This document shows positions 43,576 through 54,140 of a stretch of 64,000 bases of DNA, in pieces. The first letter of the stretch is position 1, and each line of letters begins with the position of its first letter. The position numbers and the translations under genes are program-made. Origin of the DNA: Pseudoips prasinana (Eukaryota > Arthropoda > Insecta > Lepidoptera > Nolidae); contig OX621234.1 in NCBI GenBank assembly GCA_951640165.1, positions 25,486,549 to 25,550,548 on the forward strand, read 5' to 3'. The notes under the pieces were generated by a model. It worked only from the letters and a program-made list of their open reading frames with translations. It was not told the origin of the DNA and did no database searches.

Positions 43576-44118
43576 AATGATGGTTTGAAGTCTGGTTAGC
43601 TCGAGTAGTCATTCCGAAGCGCTATTCCAAATGTGTTTATAGCACATTTTTGCTTCGTCTTGGTTTTATAGCTTTATTGGCTTAATCTAGTCTACCAAAA
43701 CATGAATATCGAACCGTACATTATTTTACTATGGACATACCATTAAGCAATTGAAATTTTCTGATAATAAATAACTTGACACATTACACTTGGGACCATT
43801 ACCTTTGTTCATTCAATTTATTATAATTCGCGACACGTAATAAAGAACGGAGAAGTTATATTATAACAAATGTTGTTTGAATTTATACAATTAAATAATT
43901 GAAAGAAGAATACTGGAAGAAATCCCAATTTAAATATTTTTTGTTTAAAAGGATTGAAACAATAATTTTGTTTAATTTAAAACTAATTGAAAAATACCAC
44001 TTCAAATAAATTAAATGGTTCGAAATTGTCAATTTCTTTAACTTTGCGACTTTATCTGAAACAATTTAATGAATAAAAAAATGTCGCCTTTAAGTCGCGT
44101 TGTTCCACATATTGTATG

Positions 44119-44165
44119 AAAATGTGTTCATTGAAATAAGATTGTTATTTCAATGAACACATTTT
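44119..44165. repeat. Perfect hairpin, 21-bp arms, 5-base loop
   Basis: AAAATGTGTTCATTGAAATAA (21 bases, 44,119-44,139) is exactly complementary to 44,145-44,165, with GATTG between. Nothing else marks it as an element. Confidence 0.9.
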
Positions 44166-44544
44166 ATGAACGTAACTGCCTTCATTCAATATGTATACAT
44201 TAATGTTACGGTCTTATTAGAACATTCTGGGCTTTAGCATACAAAAAATAAACGTAAGTGTAAAAGTAGCTACGTGTTAAAATAATTCATACTTATTACG
44301 CGCTGGGACTTGGTTAGGCACTTTTAGGATTATTTATTATTCTACAAATACTACAGACAATTAGAACAAATTAAAGCTTATGACTGTAGTTTCTTAAACT
44401 TACAGTATTCTAATATATTAATTATTTTTAAATGCTTTGTTTATCTATCGCATTAATTAAGTGCCAGCCTAATTTCTTATACTGATTAATTAATAATTTA
44501 CTAATAATGTTAAACTTTATAAATTATAGCCAATGTTTTAATTG

Positions 44545-44655
44545 GATATATAAGCTATATATCTACAAAGTTTCATCAAGAACCGTTCGATAGTTTGTGC
44601 ATTAAAAAGTAACAAATATCCATACATCTATACATTCATACTTCACTTTCACATG
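44545..44655 (-). repeat. Helitron-like element, core only
   Basis: 'GATATATAAGCTATATATCT', 'ACAAAGTTTCATCAAGAACC' and 'GTAACAAATATCCATACATC' match the centre of the 15.2-kb copy. Neither terminus is clear. Confidence 0.6.
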
Positions 44656-45164
44656 TATAAAACAAGTTTAGCTACAAGATGTATTGTATAATTGTTTGGT
44701 TCGAAAATAAAATAAATAAATAATCTTTACATTACTTAGAACAAAATACATACTAGCCATACTAAAGTTAAGAACCTAGCCTAGGCCAACAGCAAAACAG
44801 TCGCACCAACATGAATAGAACCAAAAAAGGCCCTTTCAGATGACAGCTGTATTAATTATGTTTTGTTATCATACATTGAATGAATGCAATGGATGTCAGT
44901 TCATTACATAAACTTAACATTTTTCATTTGCTTAAGAGCTAGAAAAATGCCATTTTTATACCTCGTAAGAGTAGCTTAGATAATGAAGTGACATCCATTG
45001 CCATACGACGCAAAATTTGAACGTGTAGTTTTTTATAATGCCACATTGTTAATAGTTTAAAGTTCAAATTTATCTCCACGGAATATCTAATAATGCAGCC
45101 GTTAAATAGTTACCCAACAAAAGCCTGTGGTACATGTAGGCAAGCGAGTGGTGATAGAATACTT

Positions 45165-45420
45165 CACTTTAAGAGTTCCGTACCGAAAACGGTAAAACGG
45201 GACCTTATTACTAACACTGCGCTAGCTGTCTGTCCATCTGTCACCAGGCTGTATCTCATGAACCGATTTTCACAGATCATGTATTTCAGTTGCCGCTATA
45301 ACAACAAATACTAACAAATAGAATAAAATAAATATTTTTAAGGGGGCTCCTTTGCCGTCTTTATAGATAATGGTACGGAATTTGTGGGTGAGTCCGACTT
45401 ACACTTGGCCGGATTTTTGA
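45165..45420 (+). repeat. Dispersed repeat F, longest copy
   Basis: 'AAGAGTTCCGTACCGAAAAC', 'CTGTCTGTCCATCTGTCACC', 'CTCATGAACCGATTTTCACA', 'CAGTTGCCGCTATAACAACA' and 'GTGAGTCCGACTTACACTTG' with 'GCCGGATTTTT' at the end. Inverted copies lie at 39.1 and 47.2 kb. The 73-codon frame in it is incidental. Confidence 0.75.
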
Positions 45421-45660
45421 TATTAGTATATTACTTTTGCTAACAATTTTGACTGAGTTCTCACTATCAACATTCTTAAGAATTATTACATGTTGATGGA
45501 ATTGGTTGAAAGAGCATTCAGTCCTCTGTTGTGATGAAGCCGCTTAGTCTGATTGTAAATATAAGCCAAAAAAGCAAGAACTTGGTCCCTAATCATGTAC
45601 ATTTATGAACCATTCGTCTACCGGCTATTACCGGGCACATATTGATTTTACTTAATGTTT

Positions 45661-45686
45661 TTTTTTTTCATTTTCCACAGGTAAGT
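45661..45686 (+). promoter_or_regulatory. Candidate recursive splice site (ratchet point)
   Basis: Eleven consecutive T (from 45,658) then CATTTTCCACAG immediately followed by GTAAGTAG: a strong polypyrimidine tract and 3' splice site fused to a perfect U1-type 5' splice site, junction 45,680/45,681. This juxtaposition is the defining signature of recursive splicing in very long insect introns. A further donor-like GTGAGTAT lies 55 bases downstream, so a short recursive exon is also possible. Confidence 0.5.
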
Positions 45687-45735
45687 AGAAGTGGAGTGTT
45701 TAGAAATTCCGAGCCATTTCGTAGCAGTAAACAAT
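45681..45735 (+). other. Possible 55-base recursive exon
   Basis: Between the ratchet junction and GTGAGTATT (45,736) lie 55 bases open in the frame V-S-R-S-G-V-F-R-N-S-E-P-F-R-S-S-K. In recursive splicing such an exon is normally skipped because the regenerated donor at its 5' end is used. It could also be an ordinary cassette exon. No transcript evidence. Confidence 0.2.
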
Positions 45736-46079
45736 GTGAGTATTTTTATGTTGCCTGTGTGTGTATTGTGCACTGTTGTACACAACACATTAAAGTTAAC
45801 AATGAGCGTTTCAACCTTGATTGTTAACTTTACTCAGAAATATACTGTAACTGTAAGAGAACGTCTTCCTATAAACTATAATATAACAAGTTATTAAATA
45901 ATATTATCAAGTTATTTTATTATTATTATTGCGACATATATAATTGAAAATAATGCAATTCACAGTAAATAGTTCAAGGATTGAATTGATATTACAAAAG
46001 GAAGTCGCAGTATGACTCGTCCTATCGAATTTCACAATAAACTTTTTACCGCGCAGTGTCACTCCGTAGGATCAATTAA

Positions 46080-46252
46080 CTGAGGAGGTATTTCCGATCC
46101 CGTATGACATGGCAACCTTCGTGAAGCGAGTCTATTCCTTTCTTAAAGGCCGGCAACGCACTTGCCGCTCCACTGGTGTTGCGAGTGTCCATTGGCGGCG
46201 GTGATCACTTACCATCAGGTGAACCAGTTGGACGTTTGCCTTGTCATATGTA
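46080..46252 (+). repeat. Dispersed repeat D
   Basis: 'TTAAAGGCCGGCAACGCACT', 'GGCGGCGGTGATCACTTACC' and 'ATCAGGTGAACCAGTTGGAC' then GTTTGCC. It is followed at 46,300-46,370 by a second, decayed 'GGTGATCATTTACCATCGGG' piece. Confidence 0.75.
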
Positions 46253-46499
46253 TTGAACATAAATAACCTGCCTTTAATAACGAATTCGGTCTATAGGAAC
46301 ATGTCTCATAACCAATGAAGATGTTGATAATGGTGATCATTTACCATCGGGAGACCTAGTTATACTTGTATGGCTTGCTATTATATTAAAAAAATACCAA
46401 TAGTTGTGCCTAATTACATATCAGAATATTAATATAATTTTTAAAAGTTTACTTTTCGATATAATAAAATAAGTAAGAAGAATATGTTGCAAGTACTTC

Positions 46500-46625
46500 A
46501 TTATCTTATTAGCTGAAAGACGTCCACTGTCCACAGTGGCTAGGTTTGCGCTGCCCGCATCTAGCGGCGTCCCACGACCCGTGCAAGATTGTCGGTCCAC
46601 CTTATAAGGGCCTGACCATGCTACA
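46500..46625 (-). mobile_element. RTE LINE 3'-end fragment
   Basis: 'GCTGAAAGACGTCCACTGTC' marks the inverted 3' end. 'GTGCAAGATTGTCGGTCCAC' and 'CTTATAAGGGCCTGACCATG' continue into the old coding region. Confidence 0.75.
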
Positions 46626-46629
46626 ATTT

Positions 46630-47190
46630 TTTTTCATCAGAAGATTTGTCCAATGTCATGACAAACATACCGCAATGTCATACAAAAAATATGTATATAA
46701 AATGATTATTTAAAGGATTCTTGAGACAAGTACTAGGTGTGTTCACATTTGAACTTTAAATACGTGGTTATTATCTGATAAAATGTTGTATAAATTTTGA
46801 TAACTTTTATAGAATAGGAATAATTAGGCCCGAAATATCGATGTATATCGAGCACATTTTTAAGAAACCTAAATTTCTGTAGGTGTCCTGTAAACCTACA
46901 TGACACCTCTAGATTCCGTATAAATGTTATTGCATTAAGCCATTAAAATACAAGGTTATTTAAAATATTTTTACTCCCACGAGCTTCCAAAATAAATCCA
47001 ACCTATTTAAGAGACTTTAAAACAAATTGTATCCGATTTCTTATTCAATTTAATTATAAATCAATAAAATATTTCTTTCATAATTTAAATTTAAATTTAC
47101 ATAAAAATAAATTAATTCTTTTTATTCAATATTATAGGTAGATAACTCATGTACAGTGAACTTTGTTATACTCATTACTCAGCATCAATA
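46630..47190. other. AT-rich gene-free stretch
   Basis: No feature recognised. Confidence 0.5.
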
Positions 47191-47199
47191 TCTTCAATA

Positions 47200-47312
47200 T
47201 CCGCGGGAAACTATGGTGTTATATTACTCGTAACTAACCGAACGGACAGACAGTAGAATCAGTGCCATATAGAATTCCCTTTTGTCCTTTGGGTAGGGTA
47301 ACCTGAAAATCT
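47200..47312 (-). repeat. Dispersed repeat F, decayed
   Basis: 'ACCGAACGGACAGACAGTAG' and 'AGAATTCCCTTTTGTCCTTT' align with the inverted centre and left part of repeat F. Confidence 0.5.
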
Positions 47313-47757
47313 TGTGAATGTCTTCATTAAAATAATAACACTTACACGTTATTAATCATGTTATTCAACAATAATATTTCATAATATACACTAATGATTT
47401 GTAGATATCACGCTGTTTCGCATATAACTGAGAGATCTAGCGGCCATTTTGATTCTCCTCGGTGCACAAACAAACGCTTAAACTTAAAAGCAGTAAAAAG
47501 CGTGGGCTGAGGGGGTACCTATTAACACATTACTCACACAAACGACAATGACAAACGGGGTAAAACAACGCAATGGCAGCGTACCGCGTCGAAAAAACTT
47601 CAAAAAGAGAACGTCGATTTTGAATCGAGCGAAGTTTGGGCGCGAAAGTTGGCTCCATGTTATTCGAGCTTCAGTTTAAAAATTAACTCAAACAAAATAA
47701 ATATTTGAATATAATCTACTAAAGGTTCATGGACATTACTGTTGTTTAGAATTTGGA

Positions 47758-47995
47758 CGTGTCGTTTTTGGTCTAGCGGTAGTGACTTTAACCGTAGATA
47801 ATGAAGTTCTGGTTTCAAATCCCGGGTCGGGACAAGAACTGATTTTGGGATTTTGTAAAGAAAATATCTCAGTGTCAGCCCAAAGTGCCCTTACGTTTGA
47901 GCACACACTTGTGTATGATCTATGTTAAATCCCGTGCCATGGCTAGTCTATATTATGATTGGCCGCCGTGGTCGAAATTATAACGAATAAAGAAA
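47758..47995 (+). repeat. tRNA-derived SINE, family A
   Basis: Plus sense: A-box-like 'TTTGGTCTAGCGGTAGTGAC', B-box-like 'GGTTTCAAATCCCGGGTCGG', then 'GAGCACACACTTGTGTATGA' and 'GATTGGCCGCCGTGGTCGAA'. It shares the head layout with the minus-strand copy at 2.4-2.76 kb. An internal part is deleted compared with that copy. Confidence 0.85.
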
Positions 47996-48152
47996 AGCAC
48001 GTTTGAATTGTTAAAGAAATAAATAAAAAAACGCTGGGCTTTTTATTCGAATTGTTTAGTTAAGCCACATAGTTTATCTACTACGTATCTATTTGGCGGA
48101 AATATATCTCTATTTTGCCATTTTGATTTATTTATTCTACAATTTTACGACT

Positions 48153-48410
48153 AGATTAGACGGGTCTGTTGGCGTGGTTGGCAAATGCTTACTTTACACG
48201 CCGAAGGTCGAGGGTTTGATTCCCACCCAGGACAGATATTTATGTGTATGAACCTCTCTGTTTGTTTGTCCTGAGTCATTTTGTTTAGTCAATATTATCC
48301 ATATAAGTATGAATTTACAAAAAAATTAGTATATCAGTTATCTGGTTTCCATAGTACAAGCTCTGCTTAGTTTGGTATCAGGTGGCTGTGTGTAAATAAT
48401 GTCCCAGGGT
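48153..48410 (+). repeat. tRNA-derived SINE, family B
   Basis: 'GGTCTGTTGGCGTGGTTGGC' (A-box region), 'GGGTTTGATTCCCACCCAGG' (B-box region), 'TGTTTGTCCTGAGTCATTTT' and 'CTGGTTTCCATAGTACAAGC', then 'GGTATCAGGTGGCTGTGTGT'. Good copy, same order as at 16.1 kb. Confidence 0.9.
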
Positions 48411-48599
48411 ATTATTATGATAATTATGTTACTACAATGATGGAGGAAATATGATGCAGTTATTTATTACTCCAAAATATTAATCTAAGAGCGAAATGAA
48501 ACCACGGTCACGGAATTATGGAATTTGTAAATCATCCAATTTTGTACTATCCATACTTCTTTAGGAAGGACTAACAGTAATATACATTTGCACATAAAA

Positions 48600-48715
48600 G
48601 TGTCTCGCAACAGAGTGGCTGCGGGGACAAGTATAGATAGGGCAGGCGTCACCTTTGTGGCGGCCGTTGAGGGCCGCCAATTCCACCGGCACACCAGCTC
48701 CCGCGCGCATTTTTT
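48600..48715. other. GC-rich patch
   Basis: 'GGCGGCCGTTGAGGGCCGCC' is an inverted repeat (GGCGGCC/GGCCGCC) followed by 'CACCAGCTCCCGCGCGC'. Two minus-strand frames of 67-69 codons cover it but have no recognised domain. Could be part of an unrecognised element. Confidence 0.4.
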
Positions 48716-48851
48716 AAATAAGAATGATTCCCTTTGGTAGACGTACCTATTTTGACATAAGTTTCTTTTTTCAAATTTCTTTTAAACTGCGACTTTTTTT
48801 TTTGACGTTTAATAGTATAATTATACGACGTTATATGACGTTTAATCCTCA

Positions 48852-49076
48852 TCCTAACTATAATATTATAAATGCGAAAGTAACTCTGTCTGTCTGTCTG
48901 TCTGTTACTCTTTCACGCCAAAACTACTGAACGGATTTGAATGAAATTTGGTATACAGATGGTCTAGACCCTGAGAAATAACATAGGATAATTTTTATAG
49001 TTAGGATAACACATAGGCCATATTTTATAAAGTTTAACTAAACTAAAAGTTTAAGTAAACCGCGGGGCACAGCTAG
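48852..49076 (+). mobile_element. Short Helitron-like element, complete, 225 bp
   Basis: Begins TCCTAACTATAATATTATAA after an A, contains four CTGT repeats and 'TACTCTTTCACGCCAAAACT', and ends 'CCGCGGGGCACAGCTAG' before a T. 5'-TC, 3'-CTAG and insertion between A and T are the hallmarks of rolling-circle (Helitron-like) transposons. No coding capacity. The microsatellite inside is characteristic of this lepidopteran group. Confidence 0.82.
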
Positions 49077-49079
49077 TAG

Positions 49080-50085
49080 TTATATATACATTTGGAATTG
49101 ATTTTTCCGTCATATGCGACTTTCATTTAGAAGTGATAAGATTAAAGTGAAATAATCAACGTCTTTAGCAACTTTAAAAATGGTTCACGCCCTATCTATA
49201 ATATGTATATGTCAACAGCAGAGATGTGCCAAGTCAGTTAGCAAAATTATGAGATACGGCATAGAGGACTAAAAGATACATTAATTTTCAATACTTACCT
49301 CAAGAAAATTTTCATGGAACAGTCCCTCTATTTCTGTATCATTCGTTTCGTATATGAATGCCTCGTAATCTTTGATCGAGTCAAATGATAATTACAATTT
49401 TACATTATACAGAATACTATAAATATAGTATAAAAAAAATTCAAAAGCGGTATCTAAATTGCATGCATTTCACTTATCTCCATTTGAAACTTTTCCATAG
49501 AAATGCGCAGTAAAACTGAACAATACAGATTAAAGTGAGCTTGCTGCCTATCCAGTGCTCGTACTCGGTACGTTCAAACGCCTGCATACTTCATTATCTA
49601 GTAAAGTTGGCTACAAAATAACACTGAAAGCGATATTAATACGGTTATAAACTTCAATACGCGTACGTTGCTTATTAAGGCCCGCGTATATGTGGGAGCC
49701 TTTTTTTAATTTGTTCGCAGTTCAAAACGGCAAACTTTGACGTGGAAACTTTTTAATCGTCGACACGTAGAAAACGTTACCTCTGATCATACAACCTCTA
49801 CGTTTTTTAATGCTTTATAAACATTTTTTATACCAATTTTTGTGTAAAGGTTATACATTACCGTTATGCCTGTAAATAAAGCTTTAAAGTTTTACAAAGC
49901 TGGTGTTGAATTAAGATTTCAATTTATGTAATCAAGAAACGTTACGAAATAAGTTTCGTACTAGGACATAAGCATTCGAACGCGGACGCTTGAGGACAAA
50001 ATCGCTAAGCATTCGAGGTAACTTGCCTTTAAACAGAATCTGGAAATGTTCCCGATATTCGCGACAGTTAGATCCCGAAAATCTA
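49080..50085. other. Mostly gene-free stretch
   Basis: AT-rich with no repeats recognised. It contains the weak minus-strand exon candidate listed next. The 73-codon minus-strand frame at 49,961-50,182 runs into the GC-rich patch and is not supported. Confidence 0.45.
49299..49391 (-). other. Candidate coding exon end with strong splice donor
   Basis: The minus-strand frame is open for 31 codons and reads '..DYEAFIYETNDTEIEGLFHE' then NFLE, directly followed by GTAAGTATT, giving GAG|GTAAGTAT, a near-ideal insect donor. The acidic, balanced composition is unlike typical AT translation. The acceptor is unclear (ATCAAAG is the nearest AG). I do not recognise the protein. 31 open codons are not significant by themselves. 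Confidence 0.22.
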
Positions 50086-50089
50086 TTTC

Positions 50090-50510
50090 GCATACGATGA
50101 CAAAAAGAAACAACTTTGATGGGGGAAGGCTTGGTGGGCGCGCGGTATAGGGAGGAGACGGGCGCAGTAACGCGTGTAACACAAATTATAAATAATAGGT
50201 GAACGTTATTTTTTCGAATACATATTTCATTTTATATTGTACGGGAACGTGTGGCGGGCGTCGCAGGGGTGGGGGTTAAAATAAAGAGAAGCGCAATTGA
50301 ATTTTTAATATTTCATGAAGAGGGACGGTAGCGGGGCCCGAAGCAGTTTTAATGGGGTTACGGTAGCGACGCGTCGCGCGGGTTCCGTGGACGCGTTCGC
50401 CTCCGCGCGCGCCTTCTCGTCTCGCCTCGGCTCTGGCGGTGGTCGCGCCGTCACGCCGCGCCGATTTTCGCTTCGCCGCGATGTGAACTTTCTAATACGT
50501 CTTATCTTAG
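50090..50510. other. CpG-rich patch, possible promoter or 5' exon
   Basis: The densest GC/CpG region of the window: 'GGCGGGCGTCGCAGGGGTGG', 'GCGACGCGTCGCGCGGGTTC', 'CTCCGCGCGCGCCTTCTCGT' and 'GGTCGCGCCGTCACGCCGCG'. A 67-codon plus-strand frame (50,315-50,518) is Arg/Ser/Ala/Gly-rich, as any frame through such DNA would be. No TATA box or clear initiator could be fixed. It is not one of the repeat families here. Confidence 0.4.
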
Positions 50511-50514
50511 TTTC

Positions 50515-51020
50515 CTAGGTTTAATCCAAACATTTTACAATTATAGACTGAACATTCGGCAGCTCCCTTTGAACGTAACATACGGATAATAAACGTCAAA
50601 AACAGATAAAACTACAAGGATTTTGTAAGCCACGATCATTAACTACAATTAATATAATTATTTAACTGTAGATTCAATACTTATAATCAAAAGTAACTTT
50701 GGACAATCAGCCCATCTACGCATTATATTATCTATGGTTGGAGGTAACTCAATTGGGCCCACCCACGTAGGGAGCACCGCTGCGATATTTCAACCCCCTA
50801 CTGACCAACAAACATGTATAACTACACACAGATCTGCCCTTGGAATCATTACTTTGCCAAATTTGGCGCATCATATTTTCTTATTGCGGAAACCGTGGTA
50901 TTTTGAAATTCAAATTTGAAATAGACCTTTTAATTTACTTGAATTATTAGTGCTATTTTTTATTATTATGTATTAGATTCTTATAAAAACGATCAGTTCA
51001 GTCTAATGTGACTTATATGA
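50515..51020. other. AT-rich gene-free stretch
   Basis: Nothing recognised. The 61-codon frame at 50,734 has no support. Confidence 0.5.
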
Positions 51021-51022
51021 CT

Positions 51023-51074
51023 TTTTAACTTTTAGTGTTCACCTAGTAACCTAGGTGAACACTAAAAGTTAAAA
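51023..51074. repeat. Perfect 24-bp-arm palindrome, 4-base loop
   Basis: The arm beginning TTTTAACTTTTAGTGTTCAC and ending CTAG (51,023-51,046) is exactly complementary to 51,051-51,074. The spacer is TAAC. It lies less than 60 bp upstream of the LINE fragment at 51.1 kb, in the 5' position relative to it. Confidence 0.95.
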
Positions 51075-51094
51075 CTCCTTAACCAAACCTTAGT

Positions 51095-51480
51095 ACTCAA
51101 ACCTAAATTACCTACTTTGGTAATGGTTTGATTCTAGAGGATGTAGTCACAAAGATTGAAAAAGGAATGCTGAGATGGTTTGGCCATTTAGAAAGAATTA
51201 ATGAAAGAAGATTGACCAAAGAAATATACCTGGCCTGTGTGAATGGAACAACCGGAAGGGGAAGACCTCGTCGAACATTCTCTGACCAAATCGGAGACGT
51301 TCTCAAGAAAGAGCAGGTCAGAAGTACCCTAAACATGCGAGCATGTCTGAATAATATAATGACAGTAATCGAGGCAAAAGACGTGTGCAAAGATCGTGAC
51401 AAATGGAAATCCGTTGTCTCTGCCTACCCCTCTGGGAAACAGGTGTGAGTCTATATGTATATATGTATGTATATTGATCC
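51095..51480 (+). mobile_element. LINE 3' end (family L3), frame partly intact
   Basis: 5'-truncated LINE copy. The frame 51,128-51,448 encodes the extreme C terminus of a non-LTR reverse transcriptase: '[20 protein letters not shown]', '[20 protein letters not shown]' and '[18 protein letters not shown]' before the stop. The -RWFGH-/-GRGRPR-/-W- pattern is common to several LINE clades, so the clade is left open. The Met is not a natural start: the catalytic domain is missing. The 3' tail is ATGT-rich ('TATATGTATGTATATT'). Two more copies lie within 4 kb. Confidence 0.8.
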
Positions 51481-51484
51481 TAGT

Positions 51485-52780
51485 CTCTACTATAACGTAT
51501 TCACTAGCAGGTAATATGTATTTTATGTGATGTGAATGTTTAGATGTACCTACATATTATTATATCGGCACTTGACTCTGCATTCATCACGTACCACAAT
51601 AATTCTACAGACCATAAATATGTTTGCTATCTACTCTAAACTAATTATTTTAGGTATTCAAGATATCTTATTATATGAAATAAAATAATAATAGTCTACC
51701 TATAAATGAGCTAATACCTCAGCTAAATGAATGGCACGCAATAAACAACCTATTAAATTAAAATATAGGTACGAGTATTGATCATACCTATTTACATAAT
51801 ACATTATAACATCAGAAACTTCTTGGCCAGGTACCTAGCCCCAACAAAACAAAATATTGATACATCATTTGACACGCACTCTTCCTTCTCTCTCCTAAAA
51901 TTTGTGCTATATTCTACTGAGTCCATATTTGATACCACTTAATCTGACTACCTACTTAGGTACACATTGTCGAATACAATAATGACATGAGAATTAATAG
52001 TTGAATCACATGCCCATTTTTTACGAAATCTTGATCACCAAAGCAAGCCAAGACCGACGCAGCCACGAATAGTTTGACAGTTGACCACATAACAAAACAA
52101 TAGGTAATGCAAGTAAGTATTACAGTCAAGGAGTCAATTTATCATATCCGTGGTATCGCGTGGCGATCACATGCCCATTCACTAACACATAATTATAGTT
52201 TTGTTACACGATCATAATATCCTGCTCGGTATTATATTGTTTACTGTTCACACGTAAGACTAACCGCACGCGCATCTATTCCGTAAAGTGAACATTGTTG
52301 TGTTCATAAAATATTAATGAACGTGATCAAAAATTTGGAATGCGTCTACATTAACGCGTAAAGTAAATTTAGTTAGTCATAAAAATGTCTATTGGGTATT
52401 GCAGACTTAATAAACTTATGAATTTTATAATAGTAATCAATAAAATCAAATCAATAAAGGTACCTTCATATACAATTTGCGGGCCCTAACAACTACACTC
52501 AAAGATCTAATGGACGCTACTGAGCTCTAATGGAGGATATTAACCAATAAGCGAGCTCTGAGTGGACACCATAAAGATTGCCATTGACTCTCTAAGGAAA
52601 AGAAAACTGTATGAATCTTTAATTAGATGCGGCCAGTTTATAAGCTAGTGTAGAATGGCGTAATATTTCAGTATGCAGTGTAAATACATTATGATCATTA
52701 TAATTTTAGTAGATAAGGATAGCAAGTCATCGCGTATCTTGTAAGTAACGTATCGCTACTACGTTATAAAACAAGTATTT
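51485..52780. other. AT-rich gene-free stretch
   Basis: No feature recognised between the two L3 copies. Confidence 0.5.
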
Positions 52781-52782
52781 GA

Positions 52783-52985
52783 TCGTAGAACATTCTCTGA
52801 CCAAGTCGGAGATGTTCTCAGGAAAGGCCAGGTCAGAAGTACCCTAACTAGGCGAGAATGTATGAAGAATATAAGGACAGTAAATGAGGCGAAAGAGGTA
52901 TGTAACGATCCTGACAAATGGTAATCCATTGTCTCTGTCGACCCCTCTGGGATACAGGCGCGAGTCTATGTATGTATGTAATAAA
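52783..52985 (+). pseudogene. LINE L3 3' end, second copy
   Basis: 'GAACATTCTCTGACCAAGTC', 'GGCCAGGTCAGAAGTACCCT' and 'CCTGACAAATGGTAATCCAT' align with 51,270-51,420. The TGG-AAA-TCC codons of the first copy read TGG-TAA-TCC here, an in-frame stop. Ends in a (TATG)n tail. Confidence 0.85.
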
Positions 52986-52989
52986 TACT

Positions 52990-53995
52990 CTTAATTACAT
53001 TGTGATCAGATCGATTAAGATATAAATGTTCTGGCATTTACTATGATTTTAAACTATTGCATTTTAAAGTAAAGTATATTATATTGCAATATTTTCCAGT
53101 TTTTGGAACCTTCGCAATATGATGGGAAGGATTTTGAAATGGGGTATAACTGATAAAAATTTTCATCAGGCTGGCTTGTTATCGCCATATGGCATTTTAC
53201 ATATTTTTTTAAAGTAACATATGTCTAATATTTACTACTTTTTTTAAATTTTAACCATCTTTGATTTGTATAAGAAATGCTCATATTCCTCATGTTTAAC
53301 ATCAAACGAATCAATGTTCGATAATGAAGTGGAAAGTAAAGAGGTCACTGGGTCCGTCTGGACCCGGCTCTGTGACCCACATCGCCACAATACGTTTCCG
53401 CCTAGCGCCACGCAATTAAGCTCTACACCAGACATAAAAAATTACCGAAACAAAAGCGAACGGGGGGTGTCCCTACCCCCATCGGCACCGCAGTTACAAT
53501 TTATCATAGCAAATAAAAATACGCGGAATTAAAAGCAAAAGAAATTGGATGGAGGGAATGCTAGAAAGCCATTGCCGAATATTCAAAATAATACCTAGTA
53601 TATATTTTACAACCGACCCAAGGGTGCGCACGGAGACGGCACGTTGGTAACCAATTAAAAAAATATTGCTTGTTCCCGGTATGTACCAGCATTTAAACTT
53701 GATAATCGTCTGTGGATAGACTCATTTCAAGAATATTTAGTACTGCCAACATTCAGTGGCGACGAGTGATTACATAAATAAAGCCGATTTGAAACTTTTC
53801 ACATTTTGTATTCAATGTTTTTGTTGATTCCTCCGGTGACTACGGGGTATTCGATGAATGAAATCGATACGATACCTTGCTACTTCTTAGATTCACCACT
53901 CTTGTAAATTAAGTCGAAAATGATTACCTCTTTGTTGCCTCAAAATATCCAGACTATCGATTTATGTAATAAATTGTCAAGAATCGCTTACTTCA
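52990..53995. other. Gene-free stretch with one GC-richer patch
   Basis: At 53,335-53,500 GC rises ('GGGTCCGTCTGGACCC' palindrome, 'GAACGGGGGGTGTCCCTACC'). Frames on both strands (88 codons plus, 63 codons minus) cover it. Neither is recognised. Confidence 0.4.
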
Positions 53996-54008
53996 AACTT
54001 CGGGAAAA

Positions 54009-54140
54009 TCGTATCAATATTATGAATTCGAAAGTATGTAATTATGGATGTATGGATATTTGTTACTCTTTCACGCAAAAACTACGGAACAGATTTGATG
54101 AAACTTTGTAGTAATATAGCTTACATATCCGAATAACACA
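54009..54140 (+). repeat. Helitron-like element, 5' part
   Basis: Starts TCGTATCAATATTATGAATT after AA, followed by 'TTTGTTACTCTTTCACGCAA' and 'GATTTGATGAAACTTTGTAG'. The CTAG end is not found, so the copy is 3'-truncated or decayed. Confidence 0.6.

Larger units (their letters stand above)
42775..45090. other. Gene-free stretch
   Basis: AT-rich. Apart from the frame at 43,219-43,575, the hairpin at 44,119 and the Helitron-like piece at 44,545, all listed separately, nothing is recognised. Confidence 0.5.
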
